DNA of 64,000 nucleotides, from positions 2,263,613 to 2,327,612 of the forward strand of contig NC_065433.1 in assembly GCF_024362695.1 (NCBI RefSeq), read 5' to 3'. The stretch comes from Pectinophora gossypiella (taxonomy: Eukaryota > Arthropoda > Insecta > Lepidoptera > Gelechiidae). The position numbers were made by a program, and so were the translations under genes. Positions 1 through 10,310 of the stretch are shown here, piece after piece; the first letter of the stretch is position 1; each line of letters begins with the position of its first letter. The notes below the pieces were generated by a model. That model did no database searches and was not told the origin of the DNA. It saw only the letters and a program-made list of their open reading frames with translations.

Positions 1-257
1 GCTAAAAGCCACAGAACATAAACAACAATTAGGCAAGTCCCGTATTTATAATAAAAACCTTACGGTGTTTATAAAACAAACAGAAATTCGTTAATAAGAT
101 GAAGAATTCAGCATTGTGACATTATCAAAAGCATTCTATTCGCCAAAGGTCTAAATACCTACTGTTGACATTATAGAAAATATCAATATTCTTATTCTAA
201 TTAAGTTTTATTATTCTGCCTAAAAGATGATGGATAATAACATACAATATAAACATA

Positions 258-350
258 AACAACCTATATATGTCCCACTGCTGGGCACAGGCCTCCCCTC
301 AATCAACCAGAGGGGGCATATTCCACCACGCTGCACCAATGCGGTTATCT
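258..350 (-). mobile_element. SINE-1 fragment (3' part)
   Basis: The strand shown reads the reverse complement of the SINE-1 3' end: the 'cccactgctgggcacaggcc' block, then the 'ccaccacgctg' block. The tRNA-related head is missing, so this is a truncated relic. It matches the 3' portion of the copies at 906, 10901, 26911 and 38068. Confidence 0.75.
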
Positions 351-594
351 TTATAACGATTTTTCCATACATACAACTTGCCTAAGATAGGATGAGCGGT
401 ACGAGAATGAATACTGGGATGAGCTAATATTCCCCGTTGCTCCGCTCGTCACGGAGGCAATATGGTGACGCCGTGACGTCACAGCACAATAGGAGCCACG
501 ATTTATGCGTTTGATGGCCGCACGTGCGCCTGGCTAGGGTAACCATGGCGCAGGATTTTAAAATGTATCCGTATCTATACTAATATTAATAATG

Positions 595-815
595 CGAAAT
601 CATATTTCCGGCCAAGTAGTTAATGTTCCGGCCAAGTAGTTAAAGCCACCTGCGGTAAACCTAATAAGTCACGTTAAAAAAAAATAGATTATTTTACGTG
701 ACTTATTGTAGATTTCACCGGCCTTCAGCGCTCTCCATTTGTCCCGCCAAGTAGTTAATGCCATTTGCGGCAAATCTACAATACGTCACGTCAAAAAAAA
801 ATAGATTTGGCTGGA
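595..815 (+). repeat. Rearranged LINE-X 3'-end fragments
   Basis: Several partial copies of the LINE-X 3' end lie together: 'ggccaagtagttaa' occurs twice near 610-640 and a related 'gccaagtagttaatgcc' near 745. Two forward ends finish in 'gtcacgt(t/c)aaaaaaaa'. Between them is an inverted 'acgtgacttattgtagattt' piece. This looks like repeated insertion of the same 3' end into itself. Confidence 0.6.
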
Positions 816-905
816 ATTAATGTGAAAGTAATTAGGTCTTTCTGTTAGCTGTTGAATCTAAATCACTGGACCGATTTTGAAAAAAGTTGACTCATAAATA
901 AATCA

Positions 906-1272
906 CACACACACATTAACAGCTTCCGTGGTCTAGTGTTTAGAGCGTCGTTAGGCTTACGATCTGGAGGTCCGGGTTCGATTCCCGATGGGGACATTGT
1001 CGAAATCACTTTGTGAGACTGTCCTTTGTTTGGTAAGGACTTTTCAGGCTTGAATCACCTGATTGTCCGAAAAAGTGGAAAAAATAAGATAATTCCGTGC
1101 TTCGGAGGGCACGTTAAGCCGTTGGTCCCGGCTACTAGCCGTAAAAATACCTCCACCAACCCGCATTGGAGCAGCGGGATGGAGTATGCTCCGGATATCC
1201 CCTCCGGTTGTTTGAGGGGAGGCCTGTGCCCAGCAGTGGGACGTATATAGGCTGGTTATGTGTGTTATGTTT
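906..1272 (+). mobile_element. SINE-1, tRNA-derived, near full length
   Basis: A short interspersed element with a tRNA-like head: an A-box-like 'tggtctagtg' and a B-box-like 'gggttcgattccc', by eye closest to tRNA-Glu or tRNA-Asp. The core 'gcacgttaagccgttggtcc' and the end 'cccagcagtgggacg' follow. A 12-bp direct repeat, 'ataaataaatca', flanks it at 894-905 and 1273-1284 and is read as the target duplication. It has no coding capacity; an ORF across it is a shadow. A (CA)n stretch precedes the head. Confidence 0.85.
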
Positions 1273-1582
1273 ATAAATAAATCATCAATACCCAGAGACA
1301 AATGTAACGGTAGATAAGCATCTACCTACTATGATAATCGCAATCTCCATTCGAGACCACGGAATCGCACTTACTACGATGCTGACACACCAATTCGCTC
1401 ATCTACTCTTAGATTATCAAAGTCTTCACGCCTACTCTTGCCCTGAAGGGCTAACATCAACGCGATAAATTTCCGACCGTTTCAATTTTTTGGCACTTGC
1501 AACAGTGTCGTAATTTCGGGAGTCTCATATCCCCATTTAAACGCGGTAAGAACCCGTTATTACGTGCTTTAATTATGATAAT

Positions 1583-1958
1583 GGTGCTAATTCCTGTAAA
1601 TACCATCTAATTTTATTTTAAGTTATATCTGTCATTTTCTTGTCCGCCGAAAAGGAAAGGGACGGGTAATCGACAAGCATAAAATTTATGGAACACACGT
1701 CAATTTTAAGCACAAATCTAAACCAACCGTCTAAAAATTTTATATCCGTCAATAACCCGACACAGTTAAGTAGACAGCACGTCAAACGCATTGCATACGA
1801 TCGACGTACCTTTTGATTCGCCCGGGTTATTCATTCATTTACTCATTCTTCCTAAAATTAAGAGCTGTGAATCATCCGTCCCTTTCCTTTTCGACGGATA
1901 TGAAAATGACGGATATAACTTTAAATAAAATTAGGCGGTATCTGCAGGAATCGGGGCC
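1583..1958 (+). mobile_element. MITE-1, long-TIR non-autonomous DNA element
   Basis: The ends are inverted copies about 85 bp long: 'ggtgctaattcctg' at the left and 'caggaatcggggcc' at the right, each leading into a 'taattttattttaagttata' block and a 'ccgaaaaggaaaggga' block. No ORF is present. It is flanked by AT on both sides. It splits a repeat whose unsplit copy is present at 9934-10015, so the insertion point is defined inside this window. Confidence 0.85.
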
Positions 1959-1959
1959 A

Positions 1960-2527
1960 TCAACCGCGTAAACTTAAAACAATGTATAAGTAATTTTAAT
2001 TAATAAATTAATCATATTTTACGCTACTGAAGCGAAATTACAAATTCTCTCACAAAGCACACACTTATAATATTAATATGGATTGTCCAAGTATTTCTTG
2101 ACATCATGGACACTGGTCGTCCACCTGTCGCCGTCTCTCGTGGATCAGGGTTCCGGCGGCTGCGGCAGCAGCGTGGTTCCGTACTAATAAATCCCTGGTT
2201 TTACCACTTAGTAATTATTATATTTTGCTCCAGTGATTTTATTTCTGATAATATTTAATTTATTTTAGGCTGTGTGGGTAGAACCGCAATAGAAGAAGTA
2301 TTAAAGTCCTAAGATGGAATGATTAATAACAATCATATGTACTACCTAGACATACTCAGTCCTCATTGGACCTGAACTACGTATATCTAGTCTAGTCTAA
2401 GTTTTTTAGTTGATTTCTACGAACATATTCTGTCTTACTAGTCCATAAAAAAGCAATATACATTGTTTGAGGTTTACGCGATTATTATCATAATTAAACA
2501 CGACACGACGAATTCATTAAAATCATC
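1960..2527. other. Stretch with no gene seen
   Basis: AT-rich sequence after the MITE-1 copy. It starts with the continuation of the split repeat ('ccgcgtaaacttaaaac'). No ORF, RNA gene or recognised repeat was supported in the rest. Confidence 0.5.
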
Positions 2528-2530
2528 ATA

Positions 2531-2593
2531 GAAGGAAAGCTAGAAGGAAAGAGAGGAAGGGGAAGACCAAGAAGAGACTATATAGGTAGGTAG
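2531..2593 (+). pseudogene. LINE reverse transcriptase C-terminal relic
   Basis: A 20-codon open segment encodes EGKLEGKRGRGRPRRDY and then stops. The 'EGKRGRGRPR' motif is typical of the region near the C-terminus of endonuclease/reverse-transcriptase proteins of insect non-LTR retrotransposons. Nothing upstream continues the reading frame convincingly, so this is a short decayed fragment. Confidence 0.55.
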
Positions 2594-2599
2594 AAACCC

Positions 2600-3906
2600 C
2601 AAAATTTTACTACTATCCTGAAACACTACTTTCGCGTATTCCACTATCATCAAAACCTTCGTTTATGTTTGCAAATAAAATTATTTTATCATTAGCGTTA
2701 CCTCGTTTCTCACAGGGTCCGCCCGCCTACGTAACAGGTCCAATGTCAATGTGACAGGTCCTGTTTATTATACAAAAGCCTAAGATCAAACCTTCTAAAA
2801 TAAACAAAATAATTAAAAAATAAAAAGAGTGACAATAGAGGCCACATCGCCACGCCCCTGCGCCCAGCAGGCAAATTCAGGCGTTACGAACGCGTGCGCG
2901 GCACAAATCGCCTGTCAACCCGTGACATTGCGTGTAATGCGTTCCACCTAGTTAGCGCCCCCAGCATCGCGTTAGTTCTCGACCACAGCGGGCAGCGGGT
3001 GATGGAGCGTGAGCGGTGGCGATTCAGGTCGCAAATTTTAAGCGAATGTTTTATTTGTCACGTGATCAGAACTAACGCTGCATCCTTTGAAAAATTGCCA
3101 GTTTTTGTAAATGGAGAATGTTTGGAGACGGTGCACACCAGCGCTCTCCCTCTTTTCTCTCCCGTTTGTAGACGAAAGCGGGTAGCAGAGCGAAAAAAGA
3201 AGAAATAAACAACCTTATTATGTCTATTTTGTGATGAAAGATGATTATTTGTATGATCAGTCCATCAGTCAGTGTGTTAATGCGCCAAGTAGCGATCAAA
3301 ACCAAATCTGCGAAACGTCACGTCAAAGAGAAGATTAAATATGCTTCTCTCTCGTCTCCGTTTCCATTCTGCTGTCGCTGTGCTGTCGCCCCGCTGTCGC
3401 TAATTGTCGCCCCGCTGTCCGCTGCGACTGTGACCGTCGAGTCCGCGTGACAGATCACCCTGTCTAATTGCTTGCATCGCCGGGGCCGAGGTAGCAATGT
3501 GCACTCGAATCAAAGGTAACGTCACATCGCGCATTCAAACCGTGAAATTGTGCGTTTGCATTTAAACATTTGTAGACATTTCGAGGGCGTAACACGAGAT
3601 AATACTCAAAACATTGAAGCAGGCAGAGACTACTGATTTCAACATATATAAAGGTGTTATGGTCCTGACGATCTGAAAAAGTCAAATTCCTTTTCTGTTC
3701 TGTGATTTTTGACATACCTACCACTGTCACCGACTTTTATGTAATTAAATCAGTTTTAACCTGGCCGAATATTTACTCAAAGATCAAAATAAAAAATCGT
3801 TGCAACAAAAGAATAAAAACTATCCTATATGTTTTAACCTCAAACTATCTCCATACCAAATTACATCTAAATCGGTTCAGTGGTTTAACCGTGAAAAGGT
3901 AACAGT
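2600..3906. other. Mixed non-coding stretch, partly GC-rich
   Basis: 2700-2770 resembles a dispersed 'cacagggtccgcc...acaggtcc' repeat end, related to the block at 37440-37560. 2840-3210 and 3340-3450 are relatively GC-rich; the second has a local 'gtcgccccgctgtc' duplication. A 104-codon ORF at 2894-3208 shows no domain or splice context. The final 150 bp reads like the inverted half of the Helitron-like unit that follows. Confidence 0.4.
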
Positions 3907-3975
3907 CAGACAGAGTTACTTTCGCATTTATAATATTAGTAGGGTAAGCTATAAATGCGAAAGTAACTCTGTCTG
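3907..3975. repeat. Perfect 26-bp inverted repeat
   Basis: Left arm 3907-3932 ('cagacagagttactttcgca...') is the exact reverse complement of right arm 3950-3975, with a 17-bp spacer containing 'atattagtaggg'. Each arm is the start of a Helitron-like repeat, so two copies lie head to head. Confidence 0.85.
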
Positions 3976-4253
3976 TCTGTTACGCTTTCCCGCTTAAATC
4001 TCTCAACCGATTTTGATGAAATTTGGCACAGACAATTTTTAGACCTTGAGAAAGGACTAGGCTACCTTTTATTGCGAAAAAAGGGATGAAGTTTTTATGG
4101 GATTTCTTAATTTTAGAAGATAAAGTCACGAAACTTTATATTGAAGCACTTGATAAGAAATATCCCTACGCTTTAAATCTATACCGTTCCTTTAATAATA
4201 ATCCTTAATATTCAAATTAAAAGTACGCAGACGAAGTCGCGGGTACCAGCTAG
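3950..4253 (+). mobile_element. Helitron/Lep1-like non-autonomous element
   Basis: It begins with 'tataaatgcgaaagtaact' and ends with 'gacgaagtcgcggg', then 'ccagctagt'. The GC-rich hairpin-forming stretch just before CTAG and the lack of terminal inverted repeats fit the Helitron-like repeats (Lep1 group) common in Lepidoptera. There is no Rep/helicase ORF, so it is non-autonomous. A second member is at 25931-26367. Confidence 0.6.
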
Positions 4254-4471
4254 TAATATTATAAGTAAGTAATGTGGATTAGCTTAATAGATGTTGAGAC
4301 TAGTTTGATCCATCATGTTGAAGTATGTTCACTTTTACGATGTATAGTCCGCGGATGTCCGTGTTGATCTATGTTACGATGTGAACAAACGTTGTAAAAG
4401 AATCCTGACAATAAGAAAAAATGCTCAACAAGACCATTTTTCTTTGCTTTTTTGACGTGACTTATTGTAGA

Positions 4472-6591
4472 CTAGCTTTTGCCCGCGACTTCGTCCGCGT
4501 GGTGTGTTATATAAGAGAGAGATCTTTGTGTGTGTGGTGCATATCAAATTTCAAGCATCTAACTTATGCAGTTTAGATTTTTTCATACAATTTTTTTCCC
4601 AATAACTCCCATTTTTCAAAATACAGACAAAAATAAACTTTATATTTACTAAGGTATGCATGCATGCTAGATTGAATCAATTGATTGAATAGATTTTTTT
4701 TTTTAATTGATTGTTCATTGAGTTTTAATTTTAATACACACTTCCTCTCTTCCCTTCAACGTTGCTGTGCCCTACAGGGTCCATGTTTTAGTTCCTATGC
4801 CTATGTAACACCCCATTGTACTACATGGAATGCAATAAATAATTTAATTGAATTGAATTGAAAACATCTATCTTACGCGGTTTCGATTTTTTCATACAAA
4901 TGTTTTTTTCCCGCTAACTCCCGTTTCCGTGGGAATTTTGCAATATCCTGTTGCAACTAAGCTTTAAGTTAATTAAGGTACCTGCATGCCAAATTTCAAG
5001 CGTCTAACTTAAGCGGTTTAGATTTTTCATACAAAAGGATTTTCCTGCTAATTTCCGTTCCCGTGGGAATTCCGGGAATTCCTTTCTTAGTGCACCTCTA
5101 CGGTACCTAAGCTATGTCCCTTCCAAATTTCAAATGCCTACGTTTAGCCGTTCAGGCTATGCGTTGATATGTCAGTCACTGAGTCAATCAGTTTCTCCTT
5201 TTATTTAGATTGGATTTTTTCATACAAATGTTTTTTCCCGCTAACTACCGTTCCCGTGGGAATTTTGTAATATCCTGTTGCAACTAAGCTTTAAGTTTAC
5301 TAAAGTACCTGCATGCCAAATTTCAAACGTCTAACTTGAATGGTTTAGATTTTTCATACAAAAGGATTTTCCCGTTAATTCCCATTCCCGTGGGAATTTC
5401 GGGAATTCCTTTCTTAGTACACCTCCACGGTACCTAAGGTACCTGCATGACAAATTTCAAACGTCTAACTTGAGTGGTTTAGATTTTTCACACAAAAGGA
5501 TTTTCCCGCTAATTCCCATTCCCGTGGGAATTTCGGGAATTCCTTTCTTAGTGCACCTCCACGGTACCTAAGGTACCTGCATGACAAATTTCAAACGTCT
5601 AACTTGAGTGGTTTAGATTTTTCATACAAAAGGATTTTCCCGCTAATTCCCGTTCCCGTGGGAATTTCGGGAATTCCTTTCTTAGTACACCTCTACGGTA
5701 TCTAAGGTACCTGCATGACAAATTTCAAACATCTGACTTGAATGGTTTAGATTTTTCATACAAAAGGATTTTCCCGCTAATTCCCGTTCTCGTGAGAATT
5801 TCGGGAATTCCTGTCTTAATGCACCTCTACGGTACCTAAGGTACCTGCATGACAAATTTCAAACGTCTAACTTGAGTGGTTTAGATTTTTCATACAAAAG
5901 GATTTTCCCGCTAATTCCCGTTCTCGTGGGAATTTCGGGAATTCCTTTCTTAGTGCACCTCTACGGTACCTAAGGTATCTGCATGCCAAATTTCAAACGT
6001 CTAACTTGAGTGGTTTAGATTTTTCATACAAAAGGATTTTCCCGCTACTTCCCGTTCCCGTGGGAATTTCGGGAATTCCTTTCTTAATGCACCTCTACGG
6101 TATCTGAGGTACTTGCATGCCAAATTTCAAACGTCTAACTTGAGTGGTTTAGATTTTTCATACAAAAGGATTTTCCCGCTAATTCCCGTTCCCGTAGGAA
6201 TTTCGGGAATTCCTTTCTTAGTGCACCTCTACGGTATCTAAGGTACCTGCATGCCAAATTTCAAACGTCTAACTTGAGTGGTTTAGATTTTTCATACAAA
6301 AGGATTTCCCTTCACTACTCTGCTCCTATTGATTGTAGCGTGATGAAAAGTATACTATAACCTGTCCAGGAGTGTGAAGAATAATTGTACCAAGTTTCAT
6401 TAAAATCCGTCCAGTAGTTTTTGTTTCTATAAGGAACATACAGACAGACAGACAGACAGACAGACAAAAATTTTACTGATTGCATTTTTGGCATCAGTAT
6501 CGATCACTTATCACCCCCTGATAGTTATTTTGAAAAAATATTTAATGTACAGAATTGACCTCTCTACAGATTTATTATAAGTATAGATTTG
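4472..6591 (+). mobile_element. Interspersed element carrying a 134-bp minisatellite
   Basis: The left boundary is 'actagcttttgcccgcgact', a sequence typical of lepidopteran dispersed repeats. The right part has a (cagacaga)n stretch near 6440, then 'cagatttattataagtatag'. The interior is dominated by diverged and then regular copies of a tandem unit. No protein domain is seen. The element class is uncertain: a LINE 3' region and a Helitron-like element are both possible. Confidence 0.5.
4978..6310 (+). repeat. Minisatellite, exact 134-bp period
   Basis: Units begin at 'ggtacctgcatg' or variants at 5304, 5438, 5572, 5706, 5840, 5974, 6108 and 6242, all exactly 134 bp apart. A diverged, non-contiguous unit begins at 4978. 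Each unit contains 'caaatttcaaacgtctaact', 'tttttcatacaaaaggattt' and 'cgggaattcctttctta'. Differences between units are mostly single substitutions, which suggests recent expansion by unequal exchange. Confidence 0.92.
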
Positions 6592-6593
6592 TA

Positions 6594-6685
6594 GATTTGA
6601 TTAACTTCTTGACCGGACAAATGGGGATCGCTGAAGGCTCTCACCCGGTACAACGTTTAAGACAACAGGCCTTCAACAAGACCAA
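6594..6685 (-). mobile_element. LINE-X 3'-end fragment
   Basis: Reads as the reverse complement of the LINE-X end: 'ggacaaatgggga', 'gctgaaggctctcacccggt' and 'acaacgtttaagacaacagg'. The A-rich tail and the coding part are missing. Confidence 0.65.
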
Positions 6686-6689
6686 AGTA

Positions 6690-7050
6690 CTTAATTAGTT
6701 ATTGAATCGGCTTCTTGTCAGTTGTGACAATAATAAACGAAATATGTGGGGTTTTTTATTTTCTCATTTAATAACGATAATTATCCAATTGATTTTTATT
6801 AAAATATTTTTTAAATATTCTATTTTTACAAAATAAGAATTTGATTTTTTATAGACCTGAAACACAGGTGGTCATGATTGAGCTTCGTGTGACGTCACAT
6901 ATCACAAAATAAACAAAAAATAGCTGTCAGGTTTCAGTTTCTTGTTTATTGAAATGTGACGTCACTGGGCAAAATGGCGCTAACCGTTTTCGCGCGAAAA
7001 TTGTGTTTTTTTCTATTAATTGAGTATACATAAAGCTTTAAGAGGTAAAA
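6690..7050. other. AT-rich stretch with palindromic CRE-like sites
   Basis: No gene is seen. 'gtgacgtcac' occurs near 6890 and 'gtgacgtcactg' near 6957. Two segments either side ('acctgaaacacagg' and 'ctgtcaggtttcagttt') are partly complementary. This may be the remnant of a foldback element. Confidence 0.35.
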
Positions 7051-7057
7051 AAAATAA

Positions 7058-7272
7058 GGCTTTTTGGCGGGAACGGGAACGGGACAGTTGTTTATGCGGA
7101 CTTTTGAGTTAATTCGTTTGGGGTTCGGAGTAGGAGTCTACTCCGAGGGTGGGGGCTTAGGTTTCATCATCATCACATTTCATCATTTCATTAATCATCA
7201 AGAAAAAAAATACGTAAGACATGGCTGTATGGGCATAGTTCCCTTTGCCTTACCCTTGGGGGAAAAACAAAA
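7058..7272 (+). mobile_element. Dispersed repeat R, internally deleted copy
   Basis: Shares 'gcgggaacgggaacgggaca', 'tatgcggacttttgagttaa', 'ggagtaggagtctactccga' and 'ccctttgccttaccctt' with the longer copy at 40342-40735 and the reverse copy at 28745-29105. The central ~130 bp present in those copies is absent. The short ORF across it is not a gene. Confidence 0.7.
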
Positions 7273-7279
7273 CAAAAAA

Positions 7280-8185
7280 AAAAGGTAAAAAATAAGCGTT
7301 TGTATTATGTACTGAAGACAAGGCATGGTCTTATGATCTTAGCCTGACCCTCAAATGGGCAAAAGGAAAAAAAAAGCGTTTGTATTTTTTTTAATACTTG
7401 CCGAACTATCAAGTAGCCAATTGACGCAACGATTTATTAATTATACTTAGCGAAGGAGATTGAATAATGGCCGTGCGTAAGCAATATGTTGCAGGGTATT
7501 GTTATGCACCCTTATTGCAACGCGGTGCATTCCAGGGCACACGTGTTGGCTATAGGTTTTTGTGTTTGGGGTGGTTAACGCATCAAATGTCATGTTATTA
7601 ATATTGGCTGTACCTAACAGGAATTTTATTTGTCGGTATATGTACATTCATTCGCTTTGAATATGTACCTATTCCTAAATATAATATACTAGCTATTACT
7701 CGCGAAGTCTTTCACGTGAAACCCTAGTATTAAAACTATAGAAGTGTCATACAAACTTTCCTAACCCTTTTTACTCCCTTAGGGGTAGAATTTTGCAAAA
7801 TCCCGTCTTAGTGAGCACATACGTCCTATAAGGAACCTCCACGCAAAATTAGAGACACTTTGGCACTTGTACTTTCTGAGATTTCGTGATGAGCGAGTGA
7901 CCTTTAGGTTTTTTATATATTATAGATAATGAACCGTATTTTGTGATAGGTGACCAGTTATAGAATTCGGCACAATCCCACAATCGCCCACGATGAAAAG
8001 CATTTGAACGTATTTACTCTATATTTTTTCTTTAAGTATTTCCAATACAAACAATAGGGAGTGTCATATTTTCCCAATTATTTTTTTTAGCCGTGATCTT
8101 TGTAGGAGTATATGTCGACCAGCCGCGCGCTCTGCGGGATGGCGGCCAGCGACAGCCAAACTTTCAGGGTTATTTTACTCACCTA
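7280..8185. other. Stretch with no gene seen
   Basis: AT-rich. 7690-7930 reads like a decayed Helitron-like segment ('actagctattactcgcgaag'). Nothing else supported. Confidence 0.4.
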
Positions 8186-8186
8186 C

Positions 8187-8312
8187 TCAAACTCAAAATC
8201 TAAACTCAAATCGAAACTCAAACTCGAAACTCAAACTCTAAACTCAAACTCTAAACTCAAACTCAAACTCAAACTCGAAACTCAAACTCGAAACTCGAAC
8301 TCGAAGCTCAAA
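8187..8312 (+). repeat. (AAACTC)n microsatellite
   Basis: An imperfect hexamer array built of 'aaactc' with 'gaaactc' and 'taaactc' variants, ending next to 'aaagaatatatttattcatt', a reversed LINE-B 3' end. It is probably an expanded LINE tail. Confidence 0.85.
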
Positions 8313-8317
8313 TTAAA

Positions 8318-8375
8318 GAATATATTTATTCATTAGGTAACATAGTTACACTTTTTTACATAAATATTTTTTTTT
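8318..8375 (-). mobile_element. LINE-B 3'-end fragment
   Basis: 'tttattcattaggtaacata' matches the reversed 3' end of the LINE-B copies at 55400-55878 and 62822-63060. Only the last ~50 bp remain. Confidence 0.55.
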
Positions 8376-8389
8376 TTCGAGAGAACAAT

Positions 8390-8598
8390 CTTCTTGATAT
8401 TAACTCAGAATAAGGACCTGAATCATCGTCCTCGGTATTAGTTACGATATCACTTACACCCCGTATAAGCACATAGCCATATAAGTACATATGGTATGGT
8501 GTTAGTGACACAGTAACGAATACTAAAAGGAATGATTCAGACCATGATTCTGAATTCATATCAAGTGGAATTTGCTGTCGGAAAATTCATGGGTGGTT
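8390..8598. mobile_element. MITE-D foldback element, two arms outward
   Basis: The left arm reads 'cttgatattaactcagaata' out to 'gatatcacttacaccccgta'; the right arm reads 'ggtgttagtgacacagtaac' in to 'catatcaagtggaatt'. The arms are inverted copies of one sequence separated by ~50 bp. It corresponds to the middle two arms of the longer MITE-D copies. Confidence 0.75.
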
Positions 8599-8599
8599 T

Positions 8600-9590
8600 T
8601 TTAAAATTATTTTCAGCGTCTACAATGATCGCACCAACTGTGTTTTTTTTAAGTCATCAGAAATTCCTATACTTTGAGTACCGCTGGCTTCAGTTTAATA
8701 TCGCAGCGGCGACGCGACGACATGGCGTCACGTGCAAAGATACACCAACACAGACGCACGGGCGCGTCGACGCGCGTCGTCCGTGTGACCTGTTCGGTGT
8801 GAGCCACCTCTAATAATAGAACTCACGAAATTTAGACCTTTCGGGAACGAACGAAGGGCGAAGCTGCTTTCCTTTGACTTTTAAACTTCAACAGGGTTCA
8901 GTAAGTACATATAATTGGGTAGTTTCATAGGTCAACTATAAATTATGAAATTCTGATTAAGTACTAAATAAAAATAGTTATAAAGGTAACTTAACTTATT
9001 AGCAAATTTTAATACAGAAATAATAAGTGTCAAATTTTGCCACGTTATTCTAGGACGTCACAGGTTGTTTTTTTTTAAAGTAGGTAACTGATTTGACTAG
9101 TTGGAAATTACTCTATTATCGTTTAATATTTTTTGGCGCGACATATTTATGTAGGTTTCCCTACTGTGGTGATGGCATTAACTACTTGGCGGGAATATGT
9201 TGTTGTTGTTTAAATTCGCCTTTATAAGGCGGGCAAAGATCTGAGGACCGTACAGCCTTGACTTTAGTAATTAAATATTCGAAATTCACGATCAAATGGG
9301 CCTAGGCCTTGTCTTCAGTTTTCAATATCCAATTTAGGCCAATGCCTTGTCTCCAGTTTTCAATCTCTTTCATTTAAAATCCTTATTAGTCAAAGCCTTG
9401 TCTTCAGGCTTTGACAGCGATTGAACACCCTAAAAGGAGCGAGTGGCTTGAGTTGCTTTAGAGAAACATGACGTCAAGTAGAGTAAAGAGTAAAGTAGAG
9501 TAGAGACTCTCTTCGCTTTATTTTCTCTCTACGTCGAGCGAGTTTTGATGTTTATGTGGACAGGTTACAGGTAGGGTACTGAGAAACAGT
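8600..9590. other. Non-coding stretch with small repeats
   Basis: 8938-9020 shares 'aattatgaaattctgattaa' with 11748 and, inverted, 12838. 9170-9195 is a LINE-X scrap. 9195-9270 is an inverted LINE end with an (AAC)n tail, matching 60482-60547. 9300-9410 has three partial copies of 'ccttgtcttcag(t)ttttcaat'. No gene is seen. Confidence 0.45.
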
Positions 9591-9593
9591 TTT

Positions 9594-9700
9594 CAATCAA
9601 TCAATGATACTTTATTGCACCACGATATATACAAAGGACATAAACATACGAATAAAAACATAAGTAGTAGTAGTAGTTTTCCTGCTTTCTTATTCGGGAA
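9594..9700 (-). mobile_element. LINE 3' end with (ATTG)n tail
   Basis: Reversed, this reads '...gtgcaataaagtatcattga' followed by repeated 'ttga', the polyadenylation-like end and short-repeat tail typical of a 5'-truncated LINE insertion. Confidence 0.55.
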
Positions 9701-9877
9701 CTCGCTGTCAAAGCCATAATTCAAATTGAGCTCAAGTGCAAAAGGCAATTTTCTCCTAATATCCATTGTTGCTTATCTTCTCTTCATCGTTAGTTTTTAA
9801 TTAGAATTGCTTTATCACCAGATGCTTTACGGTCAGACTGAAAAGTAAGTTATTGGAGTAAAAGTAAGTTAAAAGAT

Positions 9878-9966
9878 ATAATAACGGGTTCTTACCGCGT
9901 TTAAAATAGGGATGAGAGTCTCAACATATTATTCCTATTTTAAACGCGGTAAGAACCCGTTATTAT
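9878..9966. repeat. Perfect 33-bp inverted repeat
   Basis: Arms 9878-9910 and 9934-9966 ('aacgggttcttaccgcgttt' inside each) are exact reverse complements with a 23-bp spacer. The right arm plus downstream sequence recurs at 1536-1582, where MITE-1 interrupts it. Confidence 0.9.
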
Positions 9967-10015
9967 GTGTTTTAATTATGATAATAACCGCGTAAACTTA
10001 AAACAATGTAAAAGT
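9934..10015 (+). repeat. Unoccupied copy of the repeat split by MITE-1
   Basis: Contains 'ttttaattatgataataacc' and 'gcgtaaacttaaaacaatgt' joined directly. At 1565-1995 the same two segments flank the MITE-1 insertion. This copy therefore represents the pre-insertion state. Confidence 0.85.
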
Positions 10016-10017
10016 AA

Positions 10018-10310
10018 GTTAGAATAGAATAGAATAGAATAACTTTATTCCCAAAACAGTGAAGGTTACAAAAGCATTTACATAAATTAAGTTTAACAAT
10101 TTGTGACTAGTAGCTAACACTGCCCAGGGAAATGGGACTGACTCAGCATATTGTTTACGAATGCCCACTCTCACCAACACTGATATTCTGCCAGTACCCA
10201 TATTACGCTTATAATTAGTAATAAATGAATTGAACGTGCCAACAAAAAACCGTGCCGTGAATTGTTTAAACGGAAAAAATATATAACAACAAAACAAAAA
10301 ACAAAGGTAA
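10018..10310 (-). mobile_element. LINE 3' end with (TTCTA)n tail
   Basis: Starts with 'agaatagaatagaataactt' and 'tattcccaaaacagtgaagg'; read in reverse this is a LINE 3' end followed by a pentamer tail. The 92-codon minus ORF across it has no recognised domain and may include LINE coding remnants, but I cannot support a product. Confidence 0.5.

Noticed and set aside
2894..3208. 104-codon plus ORF
   Set aside because: No recognised domain, a lysine tail from an A/G run, and no promoter or splice support.
4978..6310. Regularly spaced repeats suggestive of a CRISPR array
   Set aside because: The 134-bp units are contiguous tandem copies with no unique spacers, in a eukaryotic genome; this is a minisatellite.
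7064..7288. 74-codon ORF beginning MAGTGTGQLF
   Set aside because: It lies wholly within dispersed repeat R and is not kept open in the other copies.
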